From the NCBI GenBank assembly GCA_014360105.1, contig JACIYD010000054.1, positions 1 to 8,074 of the forward strand: a DNA stretch of 8,074 nt. Reading direction: 5' to 3'. The position numbers and the translations under genes are program-made. Below are positions 6,817 through 8,074 of the stretch, in pieces. The notes under the pieces are model-generated. The model worked only from the letters and a program-made list of their open reading frames with translations. It searched no databases and was not told the origin of the DNA. Source of the DNA: Clostridia bacterium. GTDB lineage: Bacteria > Bacillota > DSM-521 > Neomoorellales > SLTJ01. How positions within the stretch are numbered: the stretch's first letter is position 1; every line of letters begins with the position of its first letter.

Positions 6817-7104
6817 TCAAACGATCTTTGGTACGCGAAACTGGCCCCGGTCTTGATCCGGCGCTCCGGCGAGGGCCTCCTCGTGCGGCAGGCCCGGTTT
6901 CACTTCGTCTTCGCGCAGCACGTTGACCAGGGGCAGGACGTGGGCCATGGGCTCGACGTTAGTCGTGTCCAGTTCGTTCAACTGCTGCATGAAGTCGAGA
7001 ATGGCGTTCAACTGGTGCGTGTAGGCCTCCTTTTCCTCCTCGGTAAGCTCCAACCGCGCCAGCCAGGCGACGTGCTCGACTTCTTCTCTGGAAATGATCA
7101 CCAC
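6817..7104 (-). CDS. gatC: Glutamyl/aspartyl-tRNA amidotransferase subunit C
   Basis: Encodes 95 residues, the usual GatC length. GatC is the small subunit that wraps between GatA and GatB and stabilises the complex. The N-terminal helix [17 protein letters not shown] (4-20) followed by TEEEKE, and the C-terminal [11 protein letters not shown] (63-73) and GQFRVPKIV (87-95), are typical. The start is a GTG at 7104, with GGGGAGG at 7110-7116 giving 5 bases of spacing. A second GTG directly after it (7101, 8 bases of spacing) would be equally acceptable and shorten the protein by one residue. It is the first gene of the gatCAB set, 85 bases after the ligA stop, with no terminator seen between, so read-through from ligA is possible. 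Confidence 0.95.
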   Translation of the reverse strand: MVIISREEVEHVAWLARLELTEEEKEAYTHQLNAILDFMQQLNELDTTNVEPMAHVLPLVNVLREDEVKPGLPHEEALAGAPDQDRGQFRVPKIV

Positions 7105-7109
7105 GTTTT

Positions 7110-7116
7110 CCTCCCC
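7110..7116 (-). promoter_or_regulatory. Ribosome binding site of gatC
   Basis: The minus strand reads GGGGAGG, 5 bases before the GTG at 7104 and 8 before the GTG at 7101. It directly follows one copy of the GGAGATTACG repeat. Confidence 0.7.
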
Positions 7117-7156
7117 GTAATCTCCCTATTGCTGCTAACTCGACCACGTAATCTCC
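7116..7156 (-). repeat. Direct repeat GGAGATTACG in the ligA-gatC gap
   Basis: The 10-base sequence GGAGATTACG (minus strand) occurs at 7147-7156 and again at 7116-7125, exactly 31 bases apart, which is close to three helical turns. The upstream copy belongs to AAAAGGAGATTACGTG, which looks like a ribosome binding site plus GTG; that GTG (7147) opens a 62-codon frame overlapping gatC out of frame, with no family look. The pair could be a duplicated translation-start region or an operator. Confidence 0.5.
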
Positions 7157-7189
7157 TTTTGTGTTGGTGTCGCGCCCATGGGGCAGACC

Positions 7190-8074
<885 letters not shown>

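Noticed and set aside
6959..7147. 62-codon minus-strand frame starting at a GTG behind AAAAGGAG
   Set aside because: It runs out of frame through gatC and its product is Arg/Gly-rich without motifs. The ribosome-site look is better explained by the local direct repeat.

Overview
All recognisable genes in this window lie on the minus strand, so transcription runs from high to low coordinates. The DNA is GC-rich. GTG and TTG starts occur beside strong GGAGG-type ribosome binding sites. The genes are a bacterial-type NAD+-dependent DNA ligase followed by gatCAB, a NifV-type synthase and a short isocitrate dehydrogenase. Together these suggest a GC-rich, probably anaerobic Firmicute (class Clostridia, perhaps the Moorella/Ammonifex/Desulfotomaculum side). 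This placement is inference from gene content and protein style, not a database match.

Right part (about 3889-8074): the last 294 residues of NAD+-dependent DNA ligase LigA enter from the right edge. Next come gatC, gatA and gatB, tightly packed (17 bases between gatC and gatA, an 8-base overlap between gatA and gatB). They encode the GatCAB amidotransferase that converts misacylated Glu-tRNA(Gln) and/or Asp-tRNA(Asn) to the correct amides. Several starts here are better placed a little inside the longest open frame; for gatA the TTG at 6799 makes the catalytic residues fall on the family's standard numbers (Lys79, Ser154, Ser178).

Middle (3666-3888): a very GC-rich gap of about 220 bases holds a perfect 8-bp inverted repeat, a short tandem repeat and a sequence identical to the T-box core, facing away from any gene it could control. 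I see no gene there.

Left part (1-3665): a metal-dependent amidohydrolase of unknown substrate, a NifV-type homocitrate synthase-like enzyme, an isocitrate dehydrogenase-family enzyme, and the first 116 residues of a small protein with a starch/glycan-binding module that lacks a signal peptide and runs off the left edge. The synthase/dehydrogenase pair suggests 2-oxoacid elongation or a citrate-to-2-oxoglutarate branch. The dehydrogenase has the isocitrate-type substrate motif rather than that of homoisocitrate dehydrogenases, so a citrate-forming role for the NifV-like enzyme should be considered beside a homocitrate role.

I found no tRNA, rRNA, CRISPR array, insertion sequence or attachment site, and no convincing rho-independent terminator. 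The window looks like ordinary chromosomal housekeeping DNA with a small metabolic cluster. I do not see clear evidence of a wholly new system; the items of most interest are the NifV/IDH pairing, the IDH cofactor residues, the unsecreted carbohydrate-binding protein and the structured intergenic gaps.
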